64,000 nucleotides of DNA from Terribacillus saccharophilus. GTDB lineage: Bacteria > Bacillota > Bacilli > Bacillales > Amphibacillaceae. Positions 16,421 through 25,108 of this stretch are shown here, piece after piece. The stretch is from assembly GCA_900110015.1 (NCBI GenBank), contig FOCD01000003.1:248001-312000 (forward strand). The letters are read 5' to 3'. Every line of letters begins with the position of its first letter. The stretch's first letter is position 1. A program made the translations under genes and the position numbers. The notes beneath the pieces are model-generated. The model worked only from the letters and a program-made list of their open reading frames with translations, made no database searches and was not told the origin of the DNA.

Positions 16421-16722
16421 AGCGTAGCTCCTGCCTTCTCCTCCAGCACCAAGGAATATTCGCCTACCTGGTCTTTCTCATACAGATTTGTAATGCTTGT
16501 GCTGTACTGTTTAATCGCTGCTTCGAAAGCAATGTTTTCTTCCGGAACTTCCACTCTAAAATCATCTTTATACAGCAAAACAGCTACATCATGGTAATCC
16601 TCACTTGTTACCGGGAACTTGAAGCTGATCTCGTTCAATTCCTTCCCGTTTTTCGTGACATATTTATGTTCATAATCATAAGCCGCCAAATCCATGCCGT
16701 TCACTACTACTTTTCTGTTCAT
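16417..16722 (-). CDS. DUF3219 family protein (YkvR-like)
   Basis: A 101-residue soluble, strand-rich protein resembling Bacillus YkvR (DUF3219), with KVVVNGMDLAAYDYEHKYV at the N-terminus and LYEKDQVGEYSLVLEEKAG at the end. It overlaps the start of glycerate kinase by four bases and is probably co-expressed with it. No function is established for the family. The family call rests on overall pattern and size, so it is moderate. Confidence 0.65.
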   Translation of the reverse strand: MNRKVVVNGMDLAAYDYEHKYVTKNGKELNEISFKFPVTSEDYHDVAVLLYKDDFRVEVPEENIAFEAAIKQYSTSITNLYEKDQVGEYSLVLEEKAGATL

Positions 16723-16794
16723 ATCTTATCATCTCTCCTTTTCCAATAAGTGTATCACCTCTTTCTTTTGGAATACAAAAGCTAAGCATGGTTC

Positions 16795-17556
16795 CTACTG
16801 CATTGTGTAATGCCTAATGCTATCCCGGAGAAATTGAGCAGCTCCTTCTCCGATTTTATTGTCGTAATATGCCGTGAAACGCTCGTCATGGACATACATC
16901 TCTGCTAGACCTGCATGTGCTTCTTTGGAGTAGGCAGACCAATTGAACGACAGCCATTCCCGATGCAGCTCAGCAGTCTGCATTGCACCTGGTGATGTTG
17001 GATCTCCTCCCTGCATTGCACGCTTCAGTTTTTCGAATAAACGCTGCTCGACTGCCTCCATTTTCCTGTACTGTTCCTCGTTCAGACCACGGAATTTTTG
17101 ATTGGCAACTTCTACTGCTTCTTTGCCATATGCTTCTCTGATTTCTTCTCCATAATTAGCCTCATTTTCAGCGATTTTCTCTTCCTTAAAGCCTATGAAT
17201 TTCTCGTTATCGGTCATCTCTACCTTCCTTTCCATCGCTTGTATGCTTTTTTCAACATTTTCAAGAAGCATTCGGATATGCTCCTGCTTATCCAGCAATC
17301 TGTCACGGTGCTCCTCTAAAGCCTTCTTCCTATCGAAATCTGCAGAATAGATAATAGACTTAATTGTATCCAGATCCACATCCAACTCTCTAAAAAAAAG
17401 AATTTGCTGCAACAGATCCACTTCTTTCTCCGTGTAAATCCGATAACCGCTCGCATTGATTTCAGCTGGATGCAGCAAACCAATTTGATCGTAATAGCGC
17501 AGTGTACGCTTGCTTACACCAGCAAGCTCTGCCAACTTATGAACGGTGTATGTCAT
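16795..17556 (-). CDS. MerR family regulator with TipAS effector domain
   Basis: A 253-residue regulator. The N-terminal MerR winged helix-turn-helix (YTVHKLAELAGVSKRTLRYYDQIGLL) is followed by a dimerisation coiled coil (about 75-110) and a C-terminal TipAS domain (about 120-250) that in relatives such as TipA and Mta binds small cationic antibiotics and activates transporter genes. The start is the ATG at 17556; the longer frame lacks a suitable ribosome site. A perfect 13-base palindrome upstream is its likely autoregulatory operator. Neighbouring DMT, acetyltransferase and NUDIX genes are possible targets. Confidence 0.9.
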   Translation of the reverse strand: MTYTVHKLAELAGVSKRTLRYYDQIGLLHPAEINASGYRIYTEKEVDLLQQILFFRELDVDLDTIKSIIYSADFDRKKALEEHRDRLLDKQEHIRMLLENVEKSIQAMERKVEMTDNEKFIGFKEEKIAENEANYGEEIREAYGKEAVEVANQKFRGLNEEQYRKMEAVEQRLFEKLKRAMQGGDPTSPGAMQTAELHREWLSFNWSAYSKEAHAGLAEMYVHDERFTAYYDNKIGEGAAQFLRDSIRHYTMQ

Positions 17557-17590
17557 TATGATTCCCTCCTTCTGACTCCAATCTAAACGA

Positions 17591-17603
17591 TGACGCTGCG
17601 TCA
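17591..17603 (-). promoter_or_regulatory. Palindromic operator of the MerR/TipA-type gene
   Basis: TGACGC-T-GCGTCA is a perfect inverted repeat; on the minus strand it begins inside a TTGACG -35 hexamer, as in MerR-type promoters where the regulator binds between -35 and -10. It lies 35 bases upstream of the regulator start. Confidence 0.65.
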
Positions 17604-17622
17604 ACCGCAAGCCTTTTTTAAA

Positions 17623-17656
17623 GAAAAAAAGACAAACCGATAAAATCAGTTTGTCT
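17623..17656 (-). terminator. Terminator overlapping the NUDIX stop codon
   Basis: AGACAAACTGA / TCGGTTTGTCT stem followed by TTTTTTT on the minus strand. The NUDIX TGA (17648-17646) is inside the 5' arm, so termination signal and coding end overlap. Confidence 0.85.
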
Positions 17657-18080
17657 CCAATGTACTCCGCCACACGGACGCAGGAAGCTGGCTTTCACGC
17701 AAAGTGTCGATAAGTGGATAAGGTTGCAAATCCAGCTCTTCGTACTCTTCAACTGTTGCCCAGAAGAATTGAAGATGCGGCTCCTGGCTCTCGACCTGCT
17801 CCTTATCAATCACAGCTTCAAATACATGCGTCAGTTCAAAATGTACTGTATCATCGTGCTGCCAACTATGTTCAAAGTCCCCGAGAAAGCTAGTGATCCT
17901 GCCATTTACACCAAGCTCTTCCTGCAGTTCACGCAACAGAGCTGTCTCAGCGCCTTCTCCAATTTCGACATGACCACCAGGCAGGAAGCTATTCTGCCAT
18001 CCTTCAGCCTTAGCAAGTAAGATGCTGTCTCCTTTTCGGATTACAGCACGGGCAAGGCGGTGAAATTCTTTCTTTTTCAT
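17646..18080 (-). CDS. NUDIX hydrolase
   Basis: A 144-residue pyrophosphohydrolase. The NUDIX box is visible as GGHVEIGEGAETALLRELQEELG, matching the pattern with its metal-binding glutamates in REL-EE. It starts 15 bases after the Eis-like acetyltransferase gene on the same strand, which in turn follows a DMT transporter, suggesting a three-gene unit. The substrate of a single NUDIX protein cannot be read from sequence; nucleotide-sugar or house-cleaning hydrolysis is usual. Confidence 0.92.
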   Translation of the reverse strand: MKKKEFHRLARAVIRKGDSILLAKAEGWQNSFLPGGHVEIGEGAETALLRELQEELGVNGRITSFLGDFEHSWQHDDTVHFELTHVFEAVIDKEQVESQEPHLQFFWATVEEYEELDLQPYPLIDTLRESQLPASVWRSTLETN

Positions 18081-18095
18081 ATAATGCTAATCTCC

Positions 18096-19247
18096 TTAGA
18101 AGAAATCATAGATGTACGGTTCACGCCTTGGGATACTCAGCTCAAATTTACGGATCATTTCCTCTGGTCCGTCTATCAATCCTGCCTGCCAAAGAACAAG
18201 CGGACGCTTGTAACCAAACGCAATAGCAGCAAGCATATTGATGGATAGCTTAATGCCTTTCGCCTCTGATGAAATCACTGTGTTTTCATCTTTAAAAGTA
18301 AAAGTGTCGTTATTTTCCTTAATGATTGTATCCTCCACATGCAGCACAACACCTGCAGGACTTCCTTGCCAATCGTATTTTTCGAAGAAGGCTGGTACAT
18401 CTAAAATACGAGCCATGAAGTATGGGTAATGCTTCACCTCAAGCTGTGGATCCGGCAACATGAAGACGAGTGGATCATGCGGCGGCAGGTCCATTTTTAC
18501 TTCCTCAAACATGGAATCATGCTGCGCAAGGAAATTCCACAGACCGATACGGGCCTCGGCATTAAGCGCAACAAATTGCGAAACATCTAACTTGTCACGT
18601 GAAGAAATCTCATAAATGATGTACCCTTGCGCCTTGCCTTCAGAGTCACGATACAGGGCAATAAAATCATGATCGCGGTATACCCGATACTTCCACCAAA
18701 AGTCTTCCCGCGCAAGCATACCGCTGTATGTAGCTGCATAAGCAGTATAAATATCTTCAATCTCCTGTGTATGTTCCTCTTTTTTCATACGCTCAATTGT
18801 TCCATTCACCGGAGCCAGACGAATGAGGTCCTTCTTCTTCAGTGTATAAATCGTTCGATCCGTAAATAACTCGTATCCAAACCGGCGATAGAAGTCGACA
18901 TAGAATGGATGCAGCATAGAAACAGGCATCCCTTGCTCGCGCATGTGATACAGCGTATCAGTTAAAAGTCGCTTGATATAGCCATTTCGACGATATTCTG
19001 GATATGTTGCCACTCCGGCAATCCCGCCCATCCGCATTGTCTGCTCACCGAGTTTGATTGAAAGCGGCAGCAGCTGCAGCTTAGCAGCCAGTTCCCCATT
19101 TTCCTTGATACCATAAAGCTCCTGGTGCTGATCCATCTGCTCCAGTCTTGCTTCTAGCTTATCCTCTGGTATGCGGTAACGGAAAGCATACTCCGACATC
19201 CGCATCGCTGCTTCCAAATCCTGCTTCTGTAACCGTTCTGTCTGCAT
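18096..19247 (-). CDS. Eis-like GNAT acetyltransferase with SCP2-type C-terminal domain
   Basis: A 383-residue protein with the three-part Eis layout: an N-terminal GNAT domain (about 1-145) whose acetyl-CoA loop reads VATYPEYRRNGYIKRLL, a second GNAT-like domain (about 150-280) and a C-terminal sterol-carrier-type domain. Eis enzymes acetylate amines, including aminoglycosides. The SLHPFYVDFYRRFGYE-type segment near residue 110 is family-typical. Start is the ATG at 19247 after GGAGGG; the longer frame lacks a ribosome site. The neighbouring transporter, NUDIX and TipA-type regulator make a stress or antibiotic-resistance role plausible, not shown. Confidence 0.88.
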   Translation of the reverse strand: MQTERLQKQDLEAAMRMSEYAFRYRIPEDKLEARLEQMDQHQELYGIKENGELAAKLQLLPLSIKLGEQTMRMGGIAGVATYPEYRRNGYIKRLLTDTLYHMREQGMPVSMLHPFYVDFYRRFGYELFTDRTIYTLKKKDLIRLAPVNGTIERMKKEEHTQEIEDIYTAYAATYSGMLAREDFWWKYRVYRDHDFIALYRDSEGKAQGYIIYEISSRDKLDVSQFVALNAEARIGLWNFLAQHDSMFEEVKMDLPPHDPLVFMLPDPQLEVKHYPYFMARILDVPAFFEKYDWQGSPAGVVLHVEDTIIKENNDTFTFKDENTVISSEAKGIKLSINMLAAIAFGYKRPLVLWQAGLIDGPEEMIRKFELSIPRREPYIYDFF

Positions 19248-19306
19248 CCTGATCCCTCCTCTAATTTTCCCTTTTACTATAGCATAGACATGCACAAACC
19301 TTATCA

Positions 19307-20197
19307 TCAACCAGTATTCTTTTTGGATGCATGATGTCCCTTCTTTTTATCTGCAGTAAGAAGAAAAATCGAAAGCAGCATAACACTTGCTCCTGTGATC
19401 TTTTGCCATGTGACTTCAACCGGGAAGAACGGAAAAGAGATAACAGCGAGCAGTATCGGGCTAAATGCTCGTATCGTATTAGCAATCGAAAATCTCAAAT
19501 ACTTCAATGCTTCATATAAGAACAGTGTGCCAATGAAACCCGTTAGTAAAGAAGATAATGCAATCAAACCTATACCCGAGAACGACATAGTGCCTTCCCA
19601 AAGCTGTCCAGTAAATATTGCATAGAGCGTCACAAAAACAAGCGCGATACAGTTATTTGTGAACAAGATAGAATTGGAATCCTTATCGGTCGCCATCGTT
19701 TTCTTAATATAGATATTGGAGAGAGCAAAGAAGAATGTCTGGAAGAGTGCACACACGCTGCCTATCAAGCTGGCACCATACACGTTTGCCGTATCAATAA
19801 ATAGAAAAATCCCTACCATGGCCGCGAGGATAAAGAACGTTTCTTTTCTGGTCAATCGCTCCTTCAGAATGAGCAAAGACAGCAGGATTGCGAATACCGT
19901 GTAGAAGCGTCCAATAAACCCTATCTCAACGGGAGATAACAAACTGGTGCTTATGTAAAGGAGAATAACACCGAACGAATTTAGCACCCCGAGCAGAATC
20001 ATCTCTTTATCTGCATAAAAGGTTACTTGTTTACCTTGAACCCATCCAAATAGATAGCTTGCTAGTAAAATGACGAGCACATTAATGATTGCAGCTTTTG
20101 CTGGGCTTATTTCTAGCACGCCGAACTTAGCCAGCAGAGGTCCTATCGCCATCATTAGAATTGAAATAAGGTTATAGATATGCCCTTTTCGTTCCAT
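19307..20197 (-). CDS. EamA/DMT family transporter
   Basis: A 296-residue membrane protein with about ten hydrophobic helices in two EamA repeats (roughly 8-140 and 150-290), the usual form of drug/metabolite transporters. The ATG at 20197 follows AAGGGAG; the upstream in-frame ATG at 20254 has weaker support. It is followed at 59 bases by the Eis-like gene. Substrate unknown; such proteins export amino acids, metabolites or drugs. Confidence 0.88.
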   Translation of the reverse strand: MERKGHIYNLISILMMAIGPLLAKFGVLEISPAKAAIINVLVILLASYLFGWVQGKQVTFYADKEMILLGVLNSFGVILLYISTSLLSPVEIGFIGRFYTVFAILLSLLILKERLTRKETFFILAAMVGIFLFIDTANVYGASLIGSVCALFQTFFFALSNIYIKKTMATDKDSNSILFTNNCIALVFVTLYAIFTGQLWEGTMSFSGIGLIALSSLLTGFIGTLFLYEALKYLRFSIANTIRAFSPILLAVISFPFFPVEVTWQKITGASVMLLSIFLLTADKKKGHHASKKNTG

Positions 20198-20404
20198 AAC
20201 GTCTCCCTTCTTTCCGCTTAGCATGCGCAGATAAAATCTATTCACTTTCTCCAAGGTTACTATAAATAAACTACTAAAATGTAATTATAATTAATATTTT
20301 TCCACCAAAATCCAATAACGCAGTATATAATGCTCAAGAAAAGCAAAATTTACCACTATACACATTCTTGTTTTTCCAAATTCAAATAAGGAGTGTTTTG
20401 TTTT

Positions 20405-21130
20405 ATGTTAGCACTTGCACTAATTTTTCTGGTTTTATTTTTAGCAGCAGTAATATTTCTTGTTTTAGGATTGATTAACCCGAGGCTTGCTTTCTTCAAA
20501 AGACGTCGTCATATTCTGTATATATATCCAGGTGCCATTATTCTCTTCTTCATTTTCACAATGTCTTTCATGTCCATGACAAGTGAAAGTAATGCAACTT
20601 TAGCAACTCAAAATAACACTGAATTGCAACAGAAACTAGATACTCTAACAGAAGAGAAGGATGAACTTCAAAAACAATTAGACGCATCAGCTCAGGAAGT
20701 GAAGGACCTGACAGCTACGGTTTCAGATCTAACGAAGAAAAATGATGACTTGAACCAGGATGCAAAGGAAAGCGGCACAAATACAGAAACATTAGAAACT
20801 AACATTGAAAAATTAGAAAAAGAGAAAGACACATTACAAGGTGATTTGGATTCTGAAAAAGAGAAAAACAGCACTCTAACAACTCAGCTATCGAATGCTG
20901 AAGACGAAATTGACAATCTAGAGTCCAAAGCAACAACATCAGTACAAACAGCATCAAATGATAACAACAACACCTACGAAGAAGAGTCAAATGACACAGC
21001 GGCATCTAGTGTTTATTATGACAACTGTACTGCTGCTAAAGCAGCTGGAGCAGCGCCAGTTAGCGAAGGAGATCCTGGATACGGCAGGCATCTAGATCGT
21101 GACGGAGATGGAATAGGCTGTGAATGGTAA
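20405..21130 (+). CDS. Membrane-anchored coiled-coil protein with Excalibur calcium-binding domain
   Basis: A 241-residue protein: two N-terminal membrane helices (about 1-22 and 38-58) separated by a basic loop, a long coiled coil (about 70-180, repeated LE/KK/DL heptads), an acidic low-complexity linker and a C-terminal Excalibur domain with NCTAAKAAGAAP and DRDGDGIGCEW, the calcium-loop and cysteine pair of that family. Start is the ATG at 20405, eleven bases after AGGAG. The flanking DNA is notably AT-rich. Such proteins are thought to act at the cell surface; no partner is visible here. Confidence 0.85.
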   Translation: MLALALIFLVLFLAAVIFLVLGLINPRLAFFKRRRHILYIYPGAIILFFIFTMSFMSMTSESNATLATQNNTELQQKLDTLTEEKDELQKQLDASAQEVKDLTATVSDLTKKNDDLNQDAKESGTNTETLETNIEKLEKEKDTLQGDLDSEKEKNSTLTTQLSNAEDEIDNLESKATTSVQTASNDNNNTYEEESNDTAASSVYYDNCTAAKAAGAAPVSEGDPGYGRHLDRDGDGIGCEW

Positions 21131-21131
21131 G

Positions 21132-21165
21132 AAAAAGGCTGTCTGATAATCAGACAGCCTTTTTC
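21132..21165. terminator. Bidirectional terminator between the Excalibur gene and siderophore operon
   Basis: AAAAAGGCTGTCTGA / TCAGACAGCCTTTTT stem with a very short loop. It starts two bases after the Excalibur stop and overlaps the last codons of the siderophore permease. Confidence 0.93.
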
Positions 21166-22148
21166 TCCTTCCGCGACTGCTGCCAAAGCAGGAACAGAAA
21201 ATATGGCACACCAAGCACTGCAGTAATAAGTCCCGCAGGCACTTCGATTGGCGGCATGGCGCCTCGTCCGATTGAATCAGCCAGAAGGAAGATGATAGAT
21301 CCTACTAAACCGGCCACAGGCAGAACAAATTTATGTGCATGACCTACTAGCTGCCGGGCAATATGGGGACTGATGAGTCCTAAAAATCCTACCGTCCCTG
21401 CGGTTGCAATACTTGATGTAGTCAGAAGTACCGCAACTAGCAGCATAATGACCTTGTAGACTTCTACTCTCAGACCTAGACCGGTTGCTACTTCTTGCCC
21501 TAATCGAAGTGAATCAAGTGATTTAGCAAGTAGCAAAGCTGCTAAAAACAGCGGAATGCTGAATGGGAGCAGTTGGATCACATGCTCCCATTCCCTGCCG
21601 AAGAGACTTCCATTCAGCCATAGTAAGGCAGTCTGAACATTTGTATCCATACGCAATACGGCAAGGTCCACACCAGCACTACAAAAAGCGCCCACGGAAA
21701 TACCGACTAAGGCGAGCCTCGTTGTATTGCTTTCTCCTTTCAACGCCAGCAAGTAGACCATGAAAGTCGCTATAATTCCGCCGATAAATGCTGCAAGGCT
21801 GATCATGCTAAGTGACAGAGTCGGGAATAATGCAGTAGCTCCCACTGCTGCTACACTAGCGCCGCCAGCAGTCCCTAATGTATCCGGAGCTGCGAGCGGA
21901 TTTTGCAAGACAGCCTGTGCAATTACTCCAGCAGTCGCTAAGCTGAATCCTACCAGGATAGCTAATACAATCCGGGGCAATCGGTAGTAGGCCAAGATAT
22001 ATGCCAAGTCTGGATCGGCTCTTCCATATATACTTTGCATGATTACCTCTGGATGTACAGGAATAGCACCTAGTCCAATATTTATCACAGCCAATGCGAT
22101 GAGGAGTAAGAACAACGTTATGATGATAAACATTGGCTTTTTTATCAT
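21150..22148 (-). CDS. FecCD family iron-siderophore ABC permease (second)
   Basis: A 332-residue permease with about ten membrane helices and the FecCD signatures LPRIVLAILVGFSLATAGVIAQ and GTVGFLGLISPHIARQLVG. It forms a heterodimeric channel with the adjacent permease to import ferric siderophores. Its ATG overlaps the upstream permease stop (ATGA). No ATP-binding subunit gene follows; the operon ends at the bidirectional terminator, so the ATPase must be supplied from elsewhere, as with YusV-type ATPases in Bacillus. Confidence 0.93.
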   Translation of the reverse strand: MIKKPMFIIITLFLLLIALAVINIGLGAIPVHPEVIMQSIYGRADPDLAYILAYYRLPRIVLAILVGFSLATAGVIAQAVLQNPLAAPDTLGTAGGASVAAVGATALFPTLSLSMISLAAFIGGIIATFMVYLLALKGESNTTRLALVGISVGAFCSAGVDLAVLRMDTNVQTALLWLNGSLFGREWEHVIQLLPFSIPLFLAALLLAKSLDSLRLGQEVATGLGLRVEVYKVIMLLVAVLLTTSSIATAGTVGFLGLISPHIARQLVGHAHKFVLPVAGLVGSIIFLLADSIGRGAMPPIEVPAGLITAVLGVPYFLFLLWQQSRKEKKAV

Positions 22149-23152
22149 ACCTTCCTCCTCTTATAAGAACGCGCCAAATATATGAAATAAGGCGTTCCTA
22201 TCAAAGCCGTCAGAATGCCGACAGGAGTTTCAGAAGGGAAGGACACAAAACGAGAGCTGATATCAGCAACAGTTAACAAAATAGCTCCGATCAGCAAACA
22301 ATATGGCAATACGATTCTATAATCGTTACCTACTAAATATCGCGCTATGTGGGGAACAATCAATCCGACGAAGCCTATTGGACCAACAACTGATACCGAT
22401 GCTCCTGCCAGCATAATTACAATAGCAATCAATAGTATACGAGTAGTAAAAATGCTGACACCTAATCCAACAGATGTCTCATCTCCAAGCGCAAGGACAC
22501 TTACTCGGCGTGCTGCAAGAAAACTTGCTATTAAACCGATGAAGGTAAAGGGGAGCATAACTTCTATATCATCCCATGTGGTTCCTGCTACTGTTCCTGC
22601 AAGCCAGACAAGTATTTGCTGCGTCGATTCTTCGTTGAAAAGAAGGATTGCCTGCGTACCAGACGAGAGCAACGCCTGAATGGCAATACCAACTAACGCT
22701 ATTTTGACTGCCTGGTCCCCACCCTTAAACACTACACTCATGAAAAAGATCAGTGCAGCAGCAAGTAAACCGCCAACAAAACCACTCCCAGCAAGAGCAA
22801 AGCCAGTAACGCCTGGCAGCATGACAGTAGTGAAAACAACTATTAGAGACGCACCTGCATTTAATCCCAGCACACTTGGCGAAGCAAGCGGATTACGCGT
22901 TACCGCTTGCATCAGCGCACCTGAGACAGCGAGATTAGCGCCTATGATCATTGTCATCAATGCTCTCGGCAAACGGACGTCATGGAATATCAAAGACTTT
23001 TCAGTTTGATCTTTCGTCACGATATAATGAAGAATCTCACTTGTACTAAAGCGGAAAGCACCAATCCGAAGAGACAAGTAAAAGCAGAAAAGTAACACTA
23101 TCACGCTTGTGACTGTCAGCACAAGCAAACGTGGCAGCTGTCTTGGTGTCAT
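22145..23152 (-). CDS. FecCD family iron-siderophore ABC permease (first)
   Basis: A 335-residue permease and the channel partner of the next gene. The motifs VRLPRALMTMIIGANLAVSGALMQAVTRNPLA in condensed form and GPIGFVGLIVPHIARYLVG are the FecCD hallmarks. It begins two bases after the binding-protein stop and is under the same Fur-box promoter. The two permeases are similar in length and arrangement to FeuB/FeuC and YfiZ/YfhA pairs; the siderophore cannot be assigned. Confidence 0.93.
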   Translation of the reverse strand: MTPRQLPRLLVLTVTSVIVLLFCFYLSLRIGAFRFSTSEILHYIVTKDQTEKSLIFHDVRLPRALMTMIIGANLAVSGALMQAVTRNPLASPSVLGLNAGASLIVVFTTVMLPGVTGFALAGSGFVGGLLAAALIFFMSVVFKGGDQAVKIALVGIAIQALLSSGTQAILLFNEESTQQILVWLAGTVAGTTWDDIEVMLPFTFIGLIASFLAARRVSVLALGDETSVGLGVSIFTTRILLIAIVIMLAGASVSVVGPIGFVGLIVPHIARYLVGNDYRIVLPYCLLIGAILLTVADISSRFVSFPSETPVGILTALIGTPYFIYLARSYKRRKV

Positions 23153-23154
23153 CT

Positions 23155-24108
23155 TCAGCTTGTCTGCTCATGGAATATCTCAGGCATTGCTTCCATCACT
23201 TCGTTAGCTGCTGGTATACTGCGCCTTCTGGACCAATCATTATGCGGCACTTCATATACTTGATCTGCTTCTACCGCTTTTAACTTGCTAAATAGCGGGT
23301 CTTCTTTCAACTTACTCAGCGATGATCCTTCATCCTCTGAAACAGTAAGAATAAGAATGTCTGGATTGATCTGAAGAAGCTGTTCTATTGTCATTTCCTC
23401 AGATGTCTCTTCTGCATTTTCCAGCGCATAATGGATGCCTAGCTTCTCTTCCATGAAATCAGGCAGAAAATAAGAGTTCGTCGGTACTTCGAATGTGTTT
23501 CCTTCGTTATAGCCAGCTTGAAGAACTGTTTGATCCCCGACTGTGATATTCTCTTTCAGTTCTGTAGCTTTCTCGCTGTTGTTTTCTATTAGGTCTTCAC
23601 TTTCCGATTCCTTATGTAATGCCTTTCCGATAGTTTCAGTTGACGCAATTACGTCATTGTAGTCAGCCGTATCATCCTCCACGGCAATCGTTGGGGCAAT
23701 ATCACTCAATTCATCGTAGATGGCTTCGTGTCTGGATGGATCAGCAATAATCAAGTCTGGATTCAATGAACGGATCACCTCAAGATTTGGCTGAGCGCGT
23801 GTTCCGACAGATGTATAACCTTCAATCTTATCGTATGTACTTTTTGCAATTCTCTCCGTCTTATCGTCATCTGCCACACCAGTCGGATTGACACCTAAGG
23901 CTGTTACAGTTTCCGTTATGCCAAGCTCCAATGTCACGACTTTCTCAATAGTTTCTGGTATCTCCGTCGTTCCGAGCTCATGCTCTACAGCAACAGTTTC
24001 ACCAGCTGTACTGCCCTTCGCCTCTCCGCCTGACTGATTGCTGCACGCGGTCGTTACCAATACACTTGTAAATATTATTGCAAACAAACCTAATTTGGGT
24101 GATTTCAT
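23155..24108 (-). CDS. Iron-siderophore ABC transporter substrate-binding lipoprotein
   Basis: A 317-residue lipoprotein of the FepB/FeuA type. The signal peptide ends in a lipobox VTTAC (Cys22). The binding fold is shown by TIEKVVTLELGITETVTALGVNPTGV, LEVIRSLNPDLIIADPSRH and LLQINPDILILTVSED. A 19-base Fur box sits 26-44 bases upstream, so expression is expected under iron starvation. It is first in the operon, followed by the two permeases. Confidence 0.93.
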   Translation of the reverse strand: MKSPKLGLFAIIFTSVLVTTACSNQSGGEAKGSTAGETVAVEHELGTTEIPETIEKVVTLELGITETVTALGVNPTGVADDDKTERIAKSTYDKIEGYTSVGTRAQPNLEVIRSLNPDLIIADPSRHEAIYDELSDIAPTIAVEDDTADYNDVIASTETIGKALHKESESEDLIENNSEKATELKENITVGDQTVLQAGYNEGNTFEVPTNSYFLPDFMEEKLGIHYALENAEETSEEMTIEQLLQINPDILILTVSEDEGSSLSKLKEDPLFSKLKAVEADQVYEVPHNDWSRRRSIPAANEVMEAMPEIFHEQTS

Positions 24109-24133
24109 TATGTATCTCCTTTACCGGATTTAT

Positions 24134-24152
24134 GATAATGATAATCATTTTC
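24134..24152 (-). promoter_or_regulatory. Fur box of the siderophore operon
   Basis: GATAATGATAATCATTTTC matches the 19-base Fur consensus GATAATGATAATCATTATC at 18 positions. It lies just upstream of the binding-protein gene, where bound Fur-Fe2+ would block transcription. Confidence 0.9.
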
Positions 24153-24174
24153 AATTAAAGTTGTCAATAAAAAA

Positions 24175-24199
24175 AAAGAGCGCCCTCTCGGCGCTCTTC
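24175..24199. terminator. Terminator after the aldo/keto reductase gene
   Basis: GAGCGCC / GGCGCTC stem with a 5-base loop followed on the minus strand by TTTTTTTTTA, a few bases after the stop at 24204. It keeps the reductase transcript out of the siderophore operon. Confidence 0.9.
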
Positions 24200-24203
24200 T
24201 TTC

Positions 24204-25028
24204 TTATCGTTTGTTCATGTCATTCGGATGTGCACCTTTACGGCGTCCTGCATCCAATTTGTTGATTGCATCCATATCCTCTGCAGAAAGCTCAAAGTCG
24301 AATACTTGGAAGTTTTCTTCGATACGGGATGGTGTTACAGATTTCGGAATGACGATTGTGTCATTCTGAAGGTGCCAGCGAAGCACAACTTGTGCAGCTG
24401 TTTTGCCAAGTTTTTCAGCAATTGCTGTCACAACTTCATCTTTTAGCACATCGCCGCCTTGGTCAAGCGGGCTCCATGCTTCTACAAAGATGTCATGCTT
24501 TTTGCAGAAGTCTTTTAGTTCGTTTTGTGCCAAGTACGGGTGGCACTCTACTTGGTTCAAGACTGGTACGATTTCTGTTTCTTTCAATAGACGTTCCAAA
24601 TGCTCGATTTCAAAGTTACATACGCCGATAGCTTTCACACGACCGTCTTTGTAAAGCTTCTCTAGTGCTTTGAACGTATCCACGTACTCATCATATTGCG
24701 GAGTAGGCCAGTGGATAAGATAAAGATCCACATATTCAAGACCAAGACGCTCAAGGCTTGCTTCAAAAGCTGCAATTGTATTGTCGAATCCTTGGTCAGA
24801 ATTCCATACTTTAGTTGTGATAAACAGATCTTCTCTGTTTACGTTTGCTTCCTTGATTGCTTTGCCGACGCCTGCTTCGTTTTTGTAGATCATTGCTGTG
24901 TCGATGCTTGTATAACCAACTTCAAGTGCTTTCGCTACTGCTGCAGTTGCTTCTTCATCTCCAACCTGCCAGACTCCAAAGCCAAGCTGTGGCATTTTCA
25001 CGCCATTGTTCAGTGTTACATAGTTCAT
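24204..25028 (-). CDS. Aldo/keto reductase (YvgN/YtbE type)
   Basis: A 274-residue NADPH-dependent reductase. The catalytic Asp-Tyr-Lys-His set is visible in DTAMIYKNE, TTKVWN and LIHWPTP, and the cofactor region near the C-terminus reads VIPKSVTPSRIEENFQVFDFEL. Length and motifs fit the Bacillus YvgN/YtbE group that reduces methylglyoxal and other aldehydes. It has its own terminator. A second aldo/keto reductase lies 80 bases upstream in the same direction but of a different subgroup. Confidence 0.93.
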   Translation of the reverse strand: MNYVTLNNGVKMPQLGFGVWQVGDEEATAAVAKALEVGYTSIDTAMIYKNEAGVGKAIKEANVNREDLFITTKVWNSDQGFDNTIAAFEASLERLGLEYVDLYLIHWPTPQYDEYVDTFKALEKLYKDGRVKAIGVCNFEIEHLERLLKETEIVPVLNQVECHPYLAQNELKDFCKKHDIFVEAWSPLDQGGDVLKDEVVTAIAEKLGKTAAQVVLRWHLQNDTIVIPKSVTPSRIEENFQVFDFELSAEDMDAINKLDAGRRKGAHPNDMNKR

Positions 25029-25108
25029 TTAAAAGCACTCCTTTAGCGGTTTTTCTCGTTTAGTATAGCGTTGCCTGCATTAGGCTGTCATGTAAAATGC
25101 CTATGCAT

